From positions 1,922,001 to 1,986,000 of the forward strand of contig CP173058.1 of the NCBI GenBank assembly GCA_044772875.1: a stretch of 64,000 nt of DNA. The letters run 5' to 3'. Source of the stretch: Morganella morganii_D. Its GTDB lineage: Bacteria; Pseudomonadota; Gammaproteobacteria; Enterobacterales; Enterobacteriaceae. A model generated the notes under the pieces. The model saw nothing but the letters and a program-made list of their open reading frames with translations. It ran no database searches and had not been told where the DNA came from. Each line of letters starts with the position of its first letter. Within the stretch, counting starts at the first letter, position 1. Both the position numbers and the translations under genes were made by a program. This document shows, in pieces, positions 34,932 through 44,081 of this stretch.

Positions 34932-35684
34932 TTAAAAATACATATCAAACAGCATTTTTATGCTGATCCCGGCAGAGACCAGAATAATCATCGGCTTTAT
35001 CACTTTCAGCCCGGAACTCAGCACAACACCGGCACCCAGCCGTGCCCCGATAGCCTGTCCGGCAAACATCAGTAATCCCAGCGACCACACCATTTTACCG
35101 CCCGCAATAAAAAAGATAACGGATGAAGTATTGGATGCCAGGTTAAGAAAATTAGAATGAATCTGTGCTTTATCAATCCGGTATCCTAACAGGAGCATAT
35201 AACTGATGGTATAAAATGTCCCGGCACCGGCACCTAAAAATCCGTCATAAAACCCGACACCACCACCGCAGATAAATGAAAACAGGAAAAAGGAAACACG
35301 CTGTTTTTCTTTGGATCTAGTGATATCGGGAGCAAAAATAAAGTACAGCGTGACACCGATGATTAATCCCGGTAATAATTTCTTCAGAAAAGCCGGGTCA
35401 ATAAACTGTACAAAGATTGTCCCGGATGCGGCACCGAAAAATGTCGCAATAAAAACCCATTTATTATTTTTTAAATCAATCCGCCCCTGACGCAAAAAAT
35501 AAATACCGGATGTTAATGAACTACCCAGTGCCTGCATTTTATTTGTTGCCAGCGCGTTAGCAGGCGGTAATCCTGAGATCAGAAGTGCGGTAATAGACAA
35601 AAAACCACCGCCGCCTGATACCACATTGATAAATCCGGCGGCCACGGCGACAAAAAACATGACAATAAGAAATGTTATGCTCAT
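34932..35684 (-). CDS. TauE/SafE (TSUP) family sulfite/organosulfonate exporter
   Basis: 250 residues with about eight membrane segments in two repeated halves. Typical motifs are GFINVVSGGGGFLSITALLISGLPPANALATNKMQ in the first half and GFYDGFLGAGAGTFYTI in the second. TSUP proteins move sulfite, sulfoacetate and similar anions; the substrate here is unknown. The small secreted peptide follows it. Confidence 0.85.
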   Translation of the reverse strand: MSITFLIVMFFVAVAAGFINVVSGGGGFLSITALLISGLPPANALATNKMQALGSSLTSGIYFLRQGRIDLKNNKWVFIATFFGAASGTIFVQFIDPAFLKKLLPGLIIGVTLYFIFAPDITRSKEKQRVSFFLFSFICGGGVGFYDGFLGAGAGTFYTISYMLLLGYRIDKAQIHSNFLNLASNTSSVIFFIAGGKMVWSLGLLMFAGQAIGARLGAGVVLSSGLKVIKPMIILVSAGISIKMLFDMYF

Positions 35685-35989
35685 GGAAAAACACTTTAAA
35701 TGGCAGGGATGATCAGTATATAAAAAGTACGTATCTGAAAAAGTGACGCCGCCCCTGCTGCCGGATATTTGGTATAATAATGTGTCATCTTTCTGAACAG
35801 GATCCTGATATGCTGCGCGATGGTATTACTCATTTACTATTTCCGTTGCCACACAGACTGTGGATGCGGAAATCTCCTCCACTCCGATGCGCCGTGTTAA
35901 TGCAGTCCGTTGTCTCTTTTATTTTTAATATGGCGATACTGGGATTATGCATTAATATTTCCGCCGGTTTATTTTAAACGGAGTAGCTG

Positions 35990-36541
35990 ATGGACGAATT
36001 ACTGACACACTGGATTACAGAATATGGCTATTGGGCGACCTTTTTCGGCACCATGATCGAAGGAGAGACCGCAGCATTTTTATCCGGCATAGCAGCGCAC
36101 CATCAGTTATTATCCTACCCGGATGTGATATTGGCCGCCGCGCCGGGAGGTATTATCAGCGACAATGTGCTGTTTATGATCGGCTATTTTGCCGGAAACC
36201 GGATCCTGCCCCGGATTCATAAACATGAGGATAAAATAGCCCGCCTGCAACAGATTATTCACCGCCGCGAAAGCCTGATTATTATCGGAATACGTTTCGC
36301 TTACGGATTAAGAACTATCGGCCCCGTTATTATCGGTGCAGCCGGGATTAATCCGCTGAAATTTTTTGTGCTGAATATTCCCGGCGGGGCAATATGGGGA
36401 AGCGTTATTGTGTCTGCCGGGTATTTTGTCAGTACGGCAATCCTTGCCCTGCCGTTACATACTTACCTTGCCTGGTTCCTTATCTCCGCAGCAGTTACCG
36501 CTCTGTTTGTGCTGATAAGAAAGCATAAACGAAAGCTGTAA
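35990..36541 (+). CDS. DedA-family membrane protein
   Basis: 183 residues, somewhat short for the family. It has an N-terminal amphipathic region, GTMIEGETAAFLSGIAAH, the re-entrant segment, and RFAYGLRTIGPVIIGAAGI with the essential Arg residues of DedA/VTT proteins. Members recycle undecaprenyl phosphate or flip lipids and support membrane potential and drug tolerance. A doubtful 55-codon frame (MLRDGITHLLF...) lies just upstream at 35810-35977. Confidence 0.8.
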   Translation: MDELLTHWITEYGYWATFFGTMIEGETAAFLSGIAAHHQLLSYPDVILAAAPGGIISDNVLFMIGYFAGNRILPRIHKHEDKIARLQQIIHRRESLIIIGIRFAYGLRTIGPVIIGAAGINPLKFFVLNIPGGAIWGSVIVSAGYFVSTAILALPLHTYLAWFLISAAVTALFVLIRKHKRKL

Positions 36542-36566
36542 AATCCGGAACTGACCCGCCTGCCGG

Positions 36567-37304
36567 CTACCAGCCCGGCTTGCGGGCACTGAGCAGAAAG
36601 ATCATAGGACGCTCTTTTTCTTCATCCAGTGCAGGGTTGGCAGCAATTTGTACCGCTGACGGCCCCCATTCATTCATTGCGGTGATTTCAAACCCGGCGG
36701 CAATCAGCATATTTATCCAGGTGGATAATTTCCGGTGCTGTTTTTCCACACCATCAGCAAACCAGTTTCTTATTCTGACCCCTTCCTGCTGATACTGGTT
36801 AACCGGCCAGGCTTTATTACCGCCACTATCAGCACACCAGTTCTGAATGACCGGTGCTGTGTAGATCGGGTGTTCCGCGGAGAAAATCAGACTGCCGCCC
36901 GCAACCAATGCCTGATACAGCGTGGTAAAAAGTGCCGGGATATCGCGCAGATAATGCAGTGCCAGCGAGCTGTAAATGACATCACTTTGTGCAGCCGGTA
37001 ATGATAATGTCTCAAGGTCGGCCCGCAGGTAGGTAATATCCGGATCCGTGGTCATCGACGCGGCTTTTTCCAGCATTTTCTCCGACAGATCAAAACCGGT
37101 TACCCGGGCAGCGCCCTGCTCTTTTGCCCAGCGACAGAACCAGCCATACCCGCAGCCCAGGTCGATCACTGATTTTCCGGCCAGTGGCGGCAGCAATTCC
37201 TGCATAGCTGTCCACTCCGGTGCACCGTCCGGTCCTTCTGCCGACCGGGGCAGCGTGGCATAACCGGCAAAGAAATCCGGGTTATCATAGATATTCTGAG
37301 ACAT
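36567..37304 (-). CDS. Class I SAM-dependent methyltransferase
   Basis: 245 residues with motif I VIDLGCGYGWFCRWA near 45, an acidic motif II end (VTGFDLSEKML) and ALHYLRDIPAL. It resembles the UbiE/small-molecule group of enterobacterial putative methyltransferases. Substrate unknown. The gene is single, between dedA and csp. Confidence 0.8.
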   Translation of the reverse strand: MSQNIYDNPDFFAGYATLPRSAEGPDGAPEWTAMQELLPPLAGKSVIDLGCGYGWFCRWAKEQGAARVTGFDLSEKMLEKAASMTTDPDITYLRADLETLSLPAAQSDVIYSSLALHYLRDIPALFTTLYQALVAGGSLIFSAEHPIYTAPVIQNWCADSGGNKAWPVNQYQQEGVRIRNWFADGVEKQHRKLSTWINMLIAAGFEITAMNEWGPSAVQIAANPALDEEKERPMIFLLSARKPGW

Positions 37305-37379
37305 AGCTTACTCCTTAAATGATGAGCAAATTATATCCATAATTTTCTGACTTCCGCTACTTTTCTGTTTTACAGGCAT

Positions 37380-37408
37380 AAAAAAACCTCACCGGAGTGA
37401 GGTTTTTA
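37380..37408 (-). terminator. Rho-independent terminator after csp
   Basis: Stem AACCTCAC/GTGAGGTT, loop TCCG, then seven T on the minus strand, about 25 nt after the csp stop. Confidence 0.85.
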
Positions 37409-37432
37409 AAATCTGTTACTGTGCAGTGGTGA

Positions 37433-37645
37433 TTACAGTGCAACCACGTTAGCCGCAGCCGGGCCTTTCATACCATTTTCGATGGTGAAAGAAACCTGCT
37501 GGCCTTCTGCCAGAGATTTGAAGTTGTCACTCTGAATTGCAGAGAAGTGAACAAACACGTCTTTGCTGCCGTCAGCAGGAGTGATAAAGCCAAAACCTTT
37601 ATCATCGTTAAACCATTTTACAGTACCGGTAATTGTTGCGGACAT
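37433..37645 (-). CDS. CspA-family cold shock protein
   Basis: 70 residues with RNP1 KGFGFI and RNP2 VFVHFS. MSATITGTVKWFNDDKGFGF is the standard start; the longer frame to 37684 reads the 5' untranslated region. An RNA chaperone that melts secondary structure. The closest E. coli types are CspE/CspC. A long leader upstream is usual in the family. Confidence 0.93.
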   Translation of the reverse strand: MSATITGTVKWFNDDKGFGFITPADGSKDVFVHFSAIQSDNFKSLAEGQQVSFTIENGMKGPAAANVVAL

Positions 37646-37897
37646 ATGAATTTCCTTTAAATTAATTTTGTTGCCATAAGGCATATGAGCGGTTTGATTA
37701 CGTTTTACCTATGGGAACTATCAGAAGGAATTCGCTATGAAGTGGTATCTTGGATAACGCTTGACGGAGAACAACTTAAAATCGGACTGACATAAATAGG
37801 TCTGTACTTCCAAACCAATGCCGATATTAAGCCATACATTTTGTTATCCGGCAAGCTGTTTTTGATTCACCTCAAAATACGACGTGTGAAAATGGCA
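37646..37897. other. csp leader and rcnA 3' flank
   Basis: 250 bp with no gene. It holds the csp promoter and a probable 5' leader; no clear -35/-10 or riboswitch could be read. Confidence 0.35.
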
Positions 37898-38725
37898 TCA
37901 GTTTACCAGCCCCATATAGCCGTGGATCGCCATATAAAACCCGACCAGGGCTATCAGTGCTGCCGAAAAATACGGCGCTTTTTTGGCAATATCGCCGAGC
38001 CCTTGCCAGCGGCGGCTGACCTGACGCAGCCCCACTGCCGTCACCACGCCAACCGTGACCAGTGTCAGTGCCAGCCCGATACTGAAACTGAGTACCATGG
38101 TTGCCCCGAGGGTAAAGGCTTTCAGTTGCAGACAAATCAGCAAAACGGTGATCGCTGCCGGGCACGGAATTAAACCACCGGTCAGGCCGAACAGCAGAAC
38201 CTGGCTGTTTGTGGCTTTGCCGCCGGTAAACCGGGTTTTGATTTCATGAGCATGCGCTTTGGCGTGCGCATCCTGATATGCATCATCATGATGGTTGTGT
38301 TCGTGTTCGTGGCCATGATCATGGCTGTGATGGTGGTGATCGCTGTGTGTATGATTTTCCTGCTGCATTTCTGTCAGCCAGTTTTTTTCGCCGCGGTATG
38401 TCCGCATAAACATCCAGAATGCAGTCGCCAGAATAATCACCGCCGACACCATCTGTAACCACGGCTCCACCGCCTCCGGCGTAAAGCGGGCACTGATATA
38501 CATACCACCGAGTGCAATCAGCCAGACAATCAGGGTATGCGACAGCGTCGCCGCTAACCCCAGCATCACCGCCTGTCTGACCGTCCCTTTTACCGCAATA
38601 ATAAAAGCCGCCATCATGGTTTTTGAGTGGCCCGGTTCCAGGCCGTGCAGCGCACCCAGCGCAATCGCACCCGGGATAAAAAACCAAGCATTTCCCTGCT
38701 GCAATAAAGAGGCAAAATCAGTCAT
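37898..38725 (-). CDS. rcnA: Nickel/cobalt efflux protein RcnA
   Basis: 275 residues. Six or more membrane segments are split by a His-rich cytoplasmic loop at about 120-160 (HTHSDHHHHSHDHGHEHEHN and more). N-terminal ALHGLEPGHSKTMMAAF and later LTGGLIPCPAAITVLL are the NicO/RcnA motifs. It exports Ni(II) and Co(II). It is divergent from rcnR with an RcnR operator between them. Confidence 0.95.
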   Translation of the reverse strand: MTDFASLLQQGNAWFFIPGAIALGALHGLEPGHSKTMMAAFIIAVKGTVRQAVMLGLAATLSHTLIVWLIALGGMYISARFTPEAVEPWLQMVSAVIILATAFWMFMRTYRGEKNWLTEMQQENHTHSDHHHHSHDHGHEHEHNHHDDAYQDAHAKAHAHEIKTRFTGGKATNSQVLLFGLTGGLIPCPAAITVLLICLQLKAFTLGATMVLSFSIGLALTLVTVGVVTAVGLRQVSRRWQGLGDIAKKAPYFSAALIALVGFYMAIHGYMGLVN

Positions 38726-38771
38726 GGAGTGTGATCCCTGTTTTCAGAATGAAGAAAGAACAATCACAGTA

Positions 38772-38786
38772 TACTCCCCCCCAGTA
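38772..38786. promoter_or_regulatory. RcnR operator
   Basis: TACT-CCCCCCC-AGTA, which on the other strand reads TACT-G7-AGTA. It fits the RcnR site TACT-G6-N-AGTA exactly. It lies between the divergent rcnA and rcnR genes, as in E. coli. Metal-free RcnR would repress here, and Ni or Co would release it. Confidence 0.9.
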
Positions 38787-38867
38787 TAAATACACTACCT
38801 CTTTGTACTCCGGAGATGCTACTATTTTGCCCGTCACTTTCTTTTCACCTTATTTCACGGGGTTGCC

Positions 38868-39140
38868 ATGTCACATACCATCAGGGACAGACAGAAACTT
38901 CAGAACCGCGCCAGTAAAATTCAGGGGCAGGTCAACTCACTGAAAAAAATGCTCGATGAACCGCATGAATGCTCAGCTGTGCTGCAACAAATCGCGGCTA
39001 TCCGGGGGGCGGTAAACGGATTAATGCGGGAAGTGATTAAAGGCCATCTGATCGAACACGTGGTGCATGAGGAAGATGAGGAAAAACGTCAGGGTGATCT
39101 GGATATTGTCCTGAAGGTACTGGATTCTTATATTAAGTAA
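38868..39140 (+). CDS. rcnR: Nickel/cobalt-responsive repressor RcnR
   Basis: 90 residues of the CsoR/RcnR family. The metal ligands are all in place: His3, Cys35, His60 and His64, plus the N-terminal amine. SHTIRDRQKLQNRASKIQGQ forms the DNA-binding face. Divergent from rcnA with the operator between them. Confidence 0.95.
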   Translation: MSHTIRDRQKLQNRASKIQGQVNSLKKMLDEPHECSAVLQQIAAIRGAVNGLMREVIKGHLIEHVVHEEDEEKRQGDLDIVLKVLDSYIK

Positions 39141-39200
39141 GCCGGAGAAAAAATAACGGTGATGCTTTATTTTCATCACCGCAGATAAATTAACTAATGC

Positions 39201-39857
39201 TTAATAGTTAAATTCTTTTATTATTTCCTTATCGGTATCAAAAATAACATTCAGATTTATATCCTGGCACTGCCCGTTATTACTGAATTTCTTTATTTTC
39301 AGAGAACAGGTGAATAAATTCTCCCCGTATACTACTGTGGATATTTTAGCCTGTTTACCCTTTTTTATCGCTCTGTCCAAAATATAAGCAGGAATATAAC
39401 GGCTGCGTTCTGTCATGGCGCGCGCTGCCAGGGGGGCGTATTTTATTTTTATTTTCCTGCTCAGATCCGGCCTGCCCTTCAGTGCCGGAATAATCTGCAT
39501 ATTCAATACCGCACCGCCGCTGCTGACTGCCCGGCTCGTACCGTTACGCATCAGAAAAGATGCCTGCCCGTCCGGTTCAGCCAATATGCCGCTGACCAGC
39601 AGTAAATCCAGCGGGTCAAATAACGCTGCTTCCGGCGGCAACGCATACATAGCCTGATAATATCCTTTTATATCATATAGATGATAGATATTATTCATTC
39701 CGTACAGATACCCGATACCCAGCCCGGCAGATTTATCAATCACCGGTTTTACACCTTCAGGCAGAGAGGATTCGGCCGGTATTGCAAAAAACTCCCCCTC
39801 ACTGAGCGGGGATTTAAAATCACTGTACTGCCCGGATATTTCATTAAAATGCTGCAT
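39201..39857 (-). CDS. Hypothetical protein
   Basis: 218 residues, no signal peptide or membrane segment. Not recognised. Blocks such as AGLGIGYLYGMNNIYHLYDI and DGQASFLMRNGTSRA suggest a mixed alpha/beta soluble protein; one of its two Cys is in NGQCQDIN. Base composition is lower in GC than rcnR. No ribosome-binding site is strong. Confidence 0.55.
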   Translation of the reverse strand: MQHFNEISGQYSDFKSPLSEGEFFAIPAESSLPEGVKPVIDKSAGLGIGYLYGMNNIYHLYDIKGYYQAMYALPPEAALFDPLDLLLVSGILAEPDGQASFLMRNGTSRAVSSGGAVLNMQIIPALKGRPDLSRKIKIKYAPLAARAMTERSRYIPAYILDRAIKKGKQAKISTVVYGENLFTCSLKIKKFSNNGQCQDINLNVIFDTDKEIIKEFNY

Positions 39858-40328
39858 TGATATACCCTTATTAAAATAACTATTCCTGACGCCAATACCG
39901 GAAAAAAACAGACTTTTTTATTTTTGTATTAAATAAATACAGCGACAACACCTGTCAGTTGTTGAGGACAATTTTGAATATCTTTACCGATATAAAAATA
40001 ACGCAGCTATCTGTATCAAATAATAGCTGATAAAAAATAACAGTATTATTAATTAGGATTAATCTTCCCGCGTTGTTTATCACCCCTGCAATATGATTTC
40101 ATACGGGCCACAGAAACAACCGGCACCCCGCAGTTATTTCTTTCAGGGCAGGTTGGTGTTGACCACAATAAAGTGACGGACGCAGGCGTGCTGAAAGAAA
40201 AATGTGTTGCTGACTGAGATCGAAGCACACCGTGCTGCCGTGATCGTAAGGCTCTGTACAGCGCCTGATTTGCATGATATTGATTACGTGAATATTAAAA
40301 ATAAAATAAAAATACTGAGAATGTCACC
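39858..40328. other. Intergenic region with coding relic
   Basis: AT-rich at both ends. Between about 40107 and 40219 the plus strand reads ATETTGTPQLFLSGQVGVDH, then NKVTDAGVLKEKCVAD and a stop. This resembles the start of a RidA-like protein cut short, but the match is only partial. No intact gene. Confidence 0.3.
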
Positions 40329-41510
40329 ATGCAAGCCGCTACCCGTTCCACCATTGCTCTCCTCACTTCCTCATTCTTAATTACTATCGGACGGGGTGCC
40401 ACTATCCCGTTTATGGCGATTTATCTCAGCCGCCAGTATGGTATGGAGGTTGATCAGGTGGGAATTGCACTGACGGTCGCACTGACAACCGGTGTACTGT
40501 TCAGTCTCGGCTTTGGTATTATTGCAGATAAATTTGACAAAAAGCGCTATATGCTGATGGCAATTGTGGTTTATATCGCCGGATTCATCGCCATTCCGCT
40601 GACTCATAATATCGCGCTGGTCGTTGTCTTCTTTTCACTGATTAACTGTGCCTATTCCGTATTTGCCACGGTACTCAAAGCTTATTTTGCCGATACTCTG
40701 CCGCCGGCGCGCAAAACCAAAGTTTTTTCCCTGAACTACACCTTCGTTAATATGGGCTGGACCGTCGGCCCGCCGATTGGTACCGGACTGCTGATGTACA
40801 GTGCGGACCTGCCATTCTGGCTGGCAGCCTGTACCGCCTCATTCCCGATATTCTTTATTCAGCGCTTTGTCCGCAGTGTGCCGCCTTCAGCATCCGGCAG
40901 CAACAGCACGGCCTGGCAACCTTCCGTCATGCTGCACGATAAAGCCCTGCTTTGGTTTACACTGTCTGCCTTCCTGGGATCACTGGTGTTCGGTTCGTTT
41001 TCAGCCTGTATTTCTCAGTATGTTCTGACGGTGGCAGATACCACACTGGCAGAAAAAGTGATCGGCGTGGTACTGCCGGTCAATGCTGCGGTGGTGGTTT
41101 CACTGCAATATATGGTCGGCCGCCGGATCCGCTCAGAAAACCTGCAAAGACTGATGACACTCGGCACCCTCTTTTTTATGGGCGGACTGGCCGGATTTAT
41201 GATGTCAGGAAGTAACCTTGTATTCTGGGGAATTGCGGCTTTTGTCTTTACCCTCGGTGAACTGATTTATGCACCGGGTGAATATATGCTGATCGACAAC
41301 ATTGCACCCGACGGCATGAAATCCAGTTACTTTTCCGCTCAATCCCTAGGCTGGCTCGGCGGTGCCTTTAATCCTCTGCTTACCGGCGGTGTGCTGACAC
41401 ACTTCCCGCCAAATACCCTGTGGCTGCTGCTGATCGGGGTTTCGGCCTGCGCCTGGTTATGTATGATGCGCGGTCTGCGGATCAGCAGGAATAAACTCAT
41501 TCACCACTAA
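40329..41510 (+). CDS. ydeE: MFS exporter YdeE
   Basis: 393 residues, 12 membrane segments. It follows E. coli YdeE (395 residues) closely: LTIGRGATIPFMAIYLSRQYG-type start, FGIIADKFDKKRYMLMAIVV, AYSVFATVLKAYFADTL, and IYAPGEYMLIDNIAPDGMKS. E. coli YdeE exports dipeptides and arabinose-like compounds. It lies just ahead of the biosynthetic cluster, in the same direction, and could export its product; this link is inference. Confidence 0.85.
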   Translation: MQAATRSTIALLTSSFLITIGRGATIPFMAIYLSRQYGMEVDQVGIALTVALTTGVLFSLGFGIIADKFDKKRYMLMAIVVYIAGFIAIPLTHNIALVVVFFSLINCAYSVFATVLKAYFADTLPPARKTKVFSLNYTFVNMGWTVGPPIGTGLLMYSADLPFWLAACTASFPIFFIQRFVRSVPPSASGSNSTAWQPSVMLHDKALLWFTLSAFLGSLVFGSFSACISQYVLTVADTTLAEKVIGVVLPVNAAVVVSLQYMVGRRIRSENLQRLMTLGTLFFMGGLAGFMMSGSNLVFWGIAAFVFTLGELIYAPGEYMLIDNIAPDGMKSSYFSAQSLGWLGGAFNPLLTGGVLTHFPPNTLWLLLIGVSACAWLCMMRGLRISRNKLIHH

Positions 41511-41532
41511 CTATTTGATTCATGTATTAGTT

Positions 41533-41554
41533 AATAATAATTCTCATTTTGACA
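41533..41554. promoter_or_regulatory. Fur-box-like site over a -35 element
   Basis: On the minus strand CAAAATGAGAATTATTATT matches the 19-bp Fur consensus at 14 positions. It overlaps a perfect -35 TTGACA (41549-41554) on the plus strand, with only a moderate -10 (TATCAG or similar). The start of the methyltransferase gene is 72 bp downstream. Fur-type iron repression of the cluster is therefore plausible. Confidence 0.5.
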
Positions 41555-41626
41555 TGGCGATTTTCTGCATATCAGCTATCCTACTCTTATTGTTTAATTT
41601 TACTTAACTAATTAAGAGGTAGTTTT

Positions 41627-42652
41627 ATGTCACAAAATATACCACTGACACCTGAAAAAGAAACTTCTGTACTGCGTGTAATGGATCTCGCGCTGAGTTT
41701 TGCTTTGCCCGGATGTTTGCGTGCAGCAGCGCAACTGAAGCTGGCTGACCTGTTAAAAGAAGGGCCGCGTTCTGTTGACTGGCTGGCTGAACAGACGAGT
41801 ACACGCTCTGCATTATTGCATAAAGTATTGCGGATGCTGGTTGCTAATGGCATTTTTATTGCTGTTAATGATCATGATTACGCACTGAATACTGAAGCAG
41901 AATTTCTTAAATCAGACCATCCTTATTCCCAACGTCACGCCATTTTAATGCTGACAGATGAAACCATATGGAAACCTGCTGCCCGGGTGACTGATGCGAT
42001 TCAGGGAAATCCCCCTTTTGAAAGCTACTATCACGAATCATTCTATGAGTACTGGAGAAAACATAAACGGGAGGATTATAATTTCCCGTCCGGCATGTCT
42101 GCATTGTCTGAAGTTGAAAACCATTTTGTTGTGGATGCCTATGAGTTCCCGGAAAACAGCCGGGTGATCGATATAGCCGGAGGGATGGGCGGATTACTGC
42201 TGCGCATCCTGCGGTCAAACCCGTCGCTTTACGGTATCCTGCTTGATCATGAACATATACTGCCGCAAAACCGTTTGGGTGAACTGCATGATAATTCCCG
42301 CTGGCAGATAGTCGCCGGTGATCTGTTCGGAAAACTGCCGGAAGCCGATATTTATATCCTGAAGAATATTATGCAGGACTGGCAGGATAAAAATGCACTC
42401 ATCATCCTGAAAAAATGCCGTGAATCTATGCGGAATGACAGTAAACTTCTGATTATTGAGCCGGTTATCTACCCGGTTAATAAAACGGATTCCCGGTATG
42501 CGATGGATATTATCTGCCTGACTGCTTTTCCTGAAGCGGGCGAACGGACAATTCCGGAATTTGAAACGTTACTGTCAAAGGCCGGGTTAAAAATTAATAA
42601 ACTGATCCCGACCGGTTGCTATGTTTCCATCCTGGAAGTGGTGGTTGCCTGA
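41627..42652 (+). CDS. SAM-dependent O-methyltransferase, natural-product type
   Basis: 341 residues with an N-terminal winged-helix dimerisation domain (residues 15-95) and a methyltransferase domain with VIDIAGGMGGLLLRIL at 180-195 and KNIMQDWQDKNA near 250. This is the Methyltransf_2 layout of CrtF- and polyketide-type O-methyltransferases. It is the first gene behind the Fur-like site and precedes a radical-SAM gene with a strong hairpin between. Substrate unknown. Confidence 0.8.
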   Translation: MSQNIPLTPEKETSVLRVMDLALSFALPGCLRAAAQLKLADLLKEGPRSVDWLAEQTSTRSALLHKVLRMLVANGIFIAVNDHDYALNTEAEFLKSDHPYSQRHAILMLTDETIWKPAARVTDAIQGNPPFESYYHESFYEYWRKHKREDYNFPSGMSALSEVENHFVVDAYEFPENSRVIDIAGGMGGLLLRILRSNPSLYGILLDHEHILPQNRLGELHDNSRWQIVAGDLFGKLPEADIYILKNIMQDWQDKNALIILKKCRESMRNDSKLLIIEPVIYPVNKTDSRYAMDIICLTAFPEAGERTIPEFETLLSKAGLKINKLIPTGCYVSILEVVVA

Positions 42653-42662
42653 TCTTTGATCA

Positions 42663-42692
42663 GACACAGTGCGTCCCCGGACGCACTGTGTC
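42663..42692 (+). terminator. Strong intercistronic hairpin
   Basis: A 14-bp perfect stem, GACACAGTGCGTCC with GGACGCACTGTGTC, around CC, followed by ATTGTT. It lies 10 nt after the methyltransferase stop and 15 nt before the next ATG. It may terminate, attenuate or protect the upstream mRNA. Confidence 0.5.
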
Positions 42693-42707
42693 ATTGTTAA
42701 AGCTCTT

Positions 42708-44081
42708 ATGTCATCTGCGGAGCAGGAAGCGCCGGTGAGAATATTACTGATTTTGCCGTTTGACAGGACTTACCGCTACCGGAAAAGTGCGTTTTCCGTG
42801 GCGATCAGTTATGCCCCGCTGACCCTTGTCACCCTCGCCGCCCTTATTCCGCCGCATCTGAATGCAGAACTGACCCTCTGTGATGAAGGTGTATCCCCGC
42901 CGGTCACCGGCGGAAATTTTGATCTGGTGGTGATCACCGCCACAGCATCCTCTTCTCCCCGCGCCTATGCACTGTGCCGTTACTGGCGTGAACGCGGAGC
43001 AAGAACCGCGATGGGCGGCGCGCACGTCACACTGCAACCGGATGAAGCGGCAGAATATGCGGATACCGTGCTTATCGGTGCCGGTGAATATATCTGGCCG
43101 CAATTTTTGCAGGATATGGCTGACGGGCATCCGCAGCCACGCTATCAGCACCGGCCTGAGCGCGGCTTTCTGCCGATGCCGGTTCCGCGCCGTGATCTGC
43201 CGCCGCCCCGCGCTTATATGAATATCGCCACCATTATTGCTGACCGGGGCTGCCCGCTCGCCTGTGAATTCTGCTCTGTGCAGCATCAGTGGGGACGCAA
43301 AGGCACGGCGCGTCCGGTAGCGGAGGTAATTGATGAGATAAAACAAAGCGGCAAACGGCGCTGGATATTTCTCGACCCTAACCTGTATGCCGGCCGGCAG
43401 TACAGCCTGGAACTGTTCCGGGCACTGATCCCGCTGAAGATCCGCTGGTCGGGACTGGCAACGCTTAATGTGACAGATGACGACGAGGTCTTCCGGGCAA
43501 TGTGTGACAGCGGCTGTGAAGGGCTGCTTATCGGGCTGGAAAATCTCAGTCAGCAGACCATGACAGCCACGGGAAAGAATTGTAATCAGGTCAGTGAATA
43601 CCGGCGTCAGATCCGGCGGCTGCATGATAGCCGGATTGCCGCGCTTGGCTGTTTTGTCCTGGGATTTGATGAGGACACACCGGAGAGCATCCGCGACACC
43701 ATACGGCAGATCCCGTCTCTCGGGCTGGATCTGGTGCGTTTTTCCGTCCTCACCCCGCTGCCCGGTACACGGCTGTGGCAGAGAATGGCGGAAAACGGCC
43801 GCTTAATCACACAAGACCTGAGCCTGTATGACAACGAGCATGTGGTTTTTCAGCCGCAAAATATGTCACCGGAAACATTGCAGGCCCTGCTGCACGAGGC
43901 CTGGCGGGAAACATACCGCCTTACGGCTATATTGCGCCGGGTATTGTACCGTCCGGGCAGCCGCTTTATCCGCCTGGCAGCCAATCTGGGCTTCCGGCTG
44001 TACGCCCGCCGGTTACGCCATGAAAAAACCGGGCAGTTCAACCCGTCGATAGTAACAGATAATACAGGGAAAACAGACTGA
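42708..44081 (+). CDS. Radical-SAM protein with N-terminal cobalamin-binding-type domain (1)
   Basis: 457 residues from ATG 42708; GTG at 42735 has a better ribosome-binding site (AGGA, 7 nt) and gives MRILLILPF. N-terminal B12-binding-like region with GGAHVTLQPDEAAEYAD, radical-SAM core with CPLACEFC (Cys 182, 186, 189 counted from 42708), and a C-terminal domain (FSVLTPLPGTRLWQRM) shared with the proteins at 46091 and 47437. Such enzymes methylate or rearrange unreactive carbons. Its stop overlaps the start of a decayed desaturase gene. Confidence 0.85.
   Translation: MSSAEQEAPVRILLILPFDRTYRYRKSAFSVAISYAPLTLVTLAALIPPHLNAELTLCDEGVSPPVTGGNFDLVVITATASSSPRAYALCRYWRERGARTAMGGAHVTLQPDEAAEYADTVLIGAGEYIWPQFLQDMADGHPQPRYQHRPERGFLPMPVPRRDLPPPRAYMNIATIIADRGCPLACEFCSVQHQWGRKGTARPVAEVIDEIKQSGKRRWIFLDPNLYAGRQYSLELFRALIPLKIRWSGLATLNVTDDDEVFRAMCDSGCEGLLIGLENLSQQTMTATGKNCNQVSEYRRQIRRLHDSRIAALGCFVLGFDEDTPESIRDTIRQIPSLGLDLVRFSVLTPLPGTRLWQRMAENGRLITQDLSLYDNEHVVFQPQNMSPETLQALLHEAWRETYRLTAILRRVLYRPGSRFIRLAANLGFRLYARRLRHEKTGQFNPSIVTDNTGKTD

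Noticed and set aside
35780..35977. Small plus-strand frame before dedA
   Set aside because: No signal peptide, no recognised family; only a modest ribosome-binding site at the internal ATG. Left as a note under dedA.
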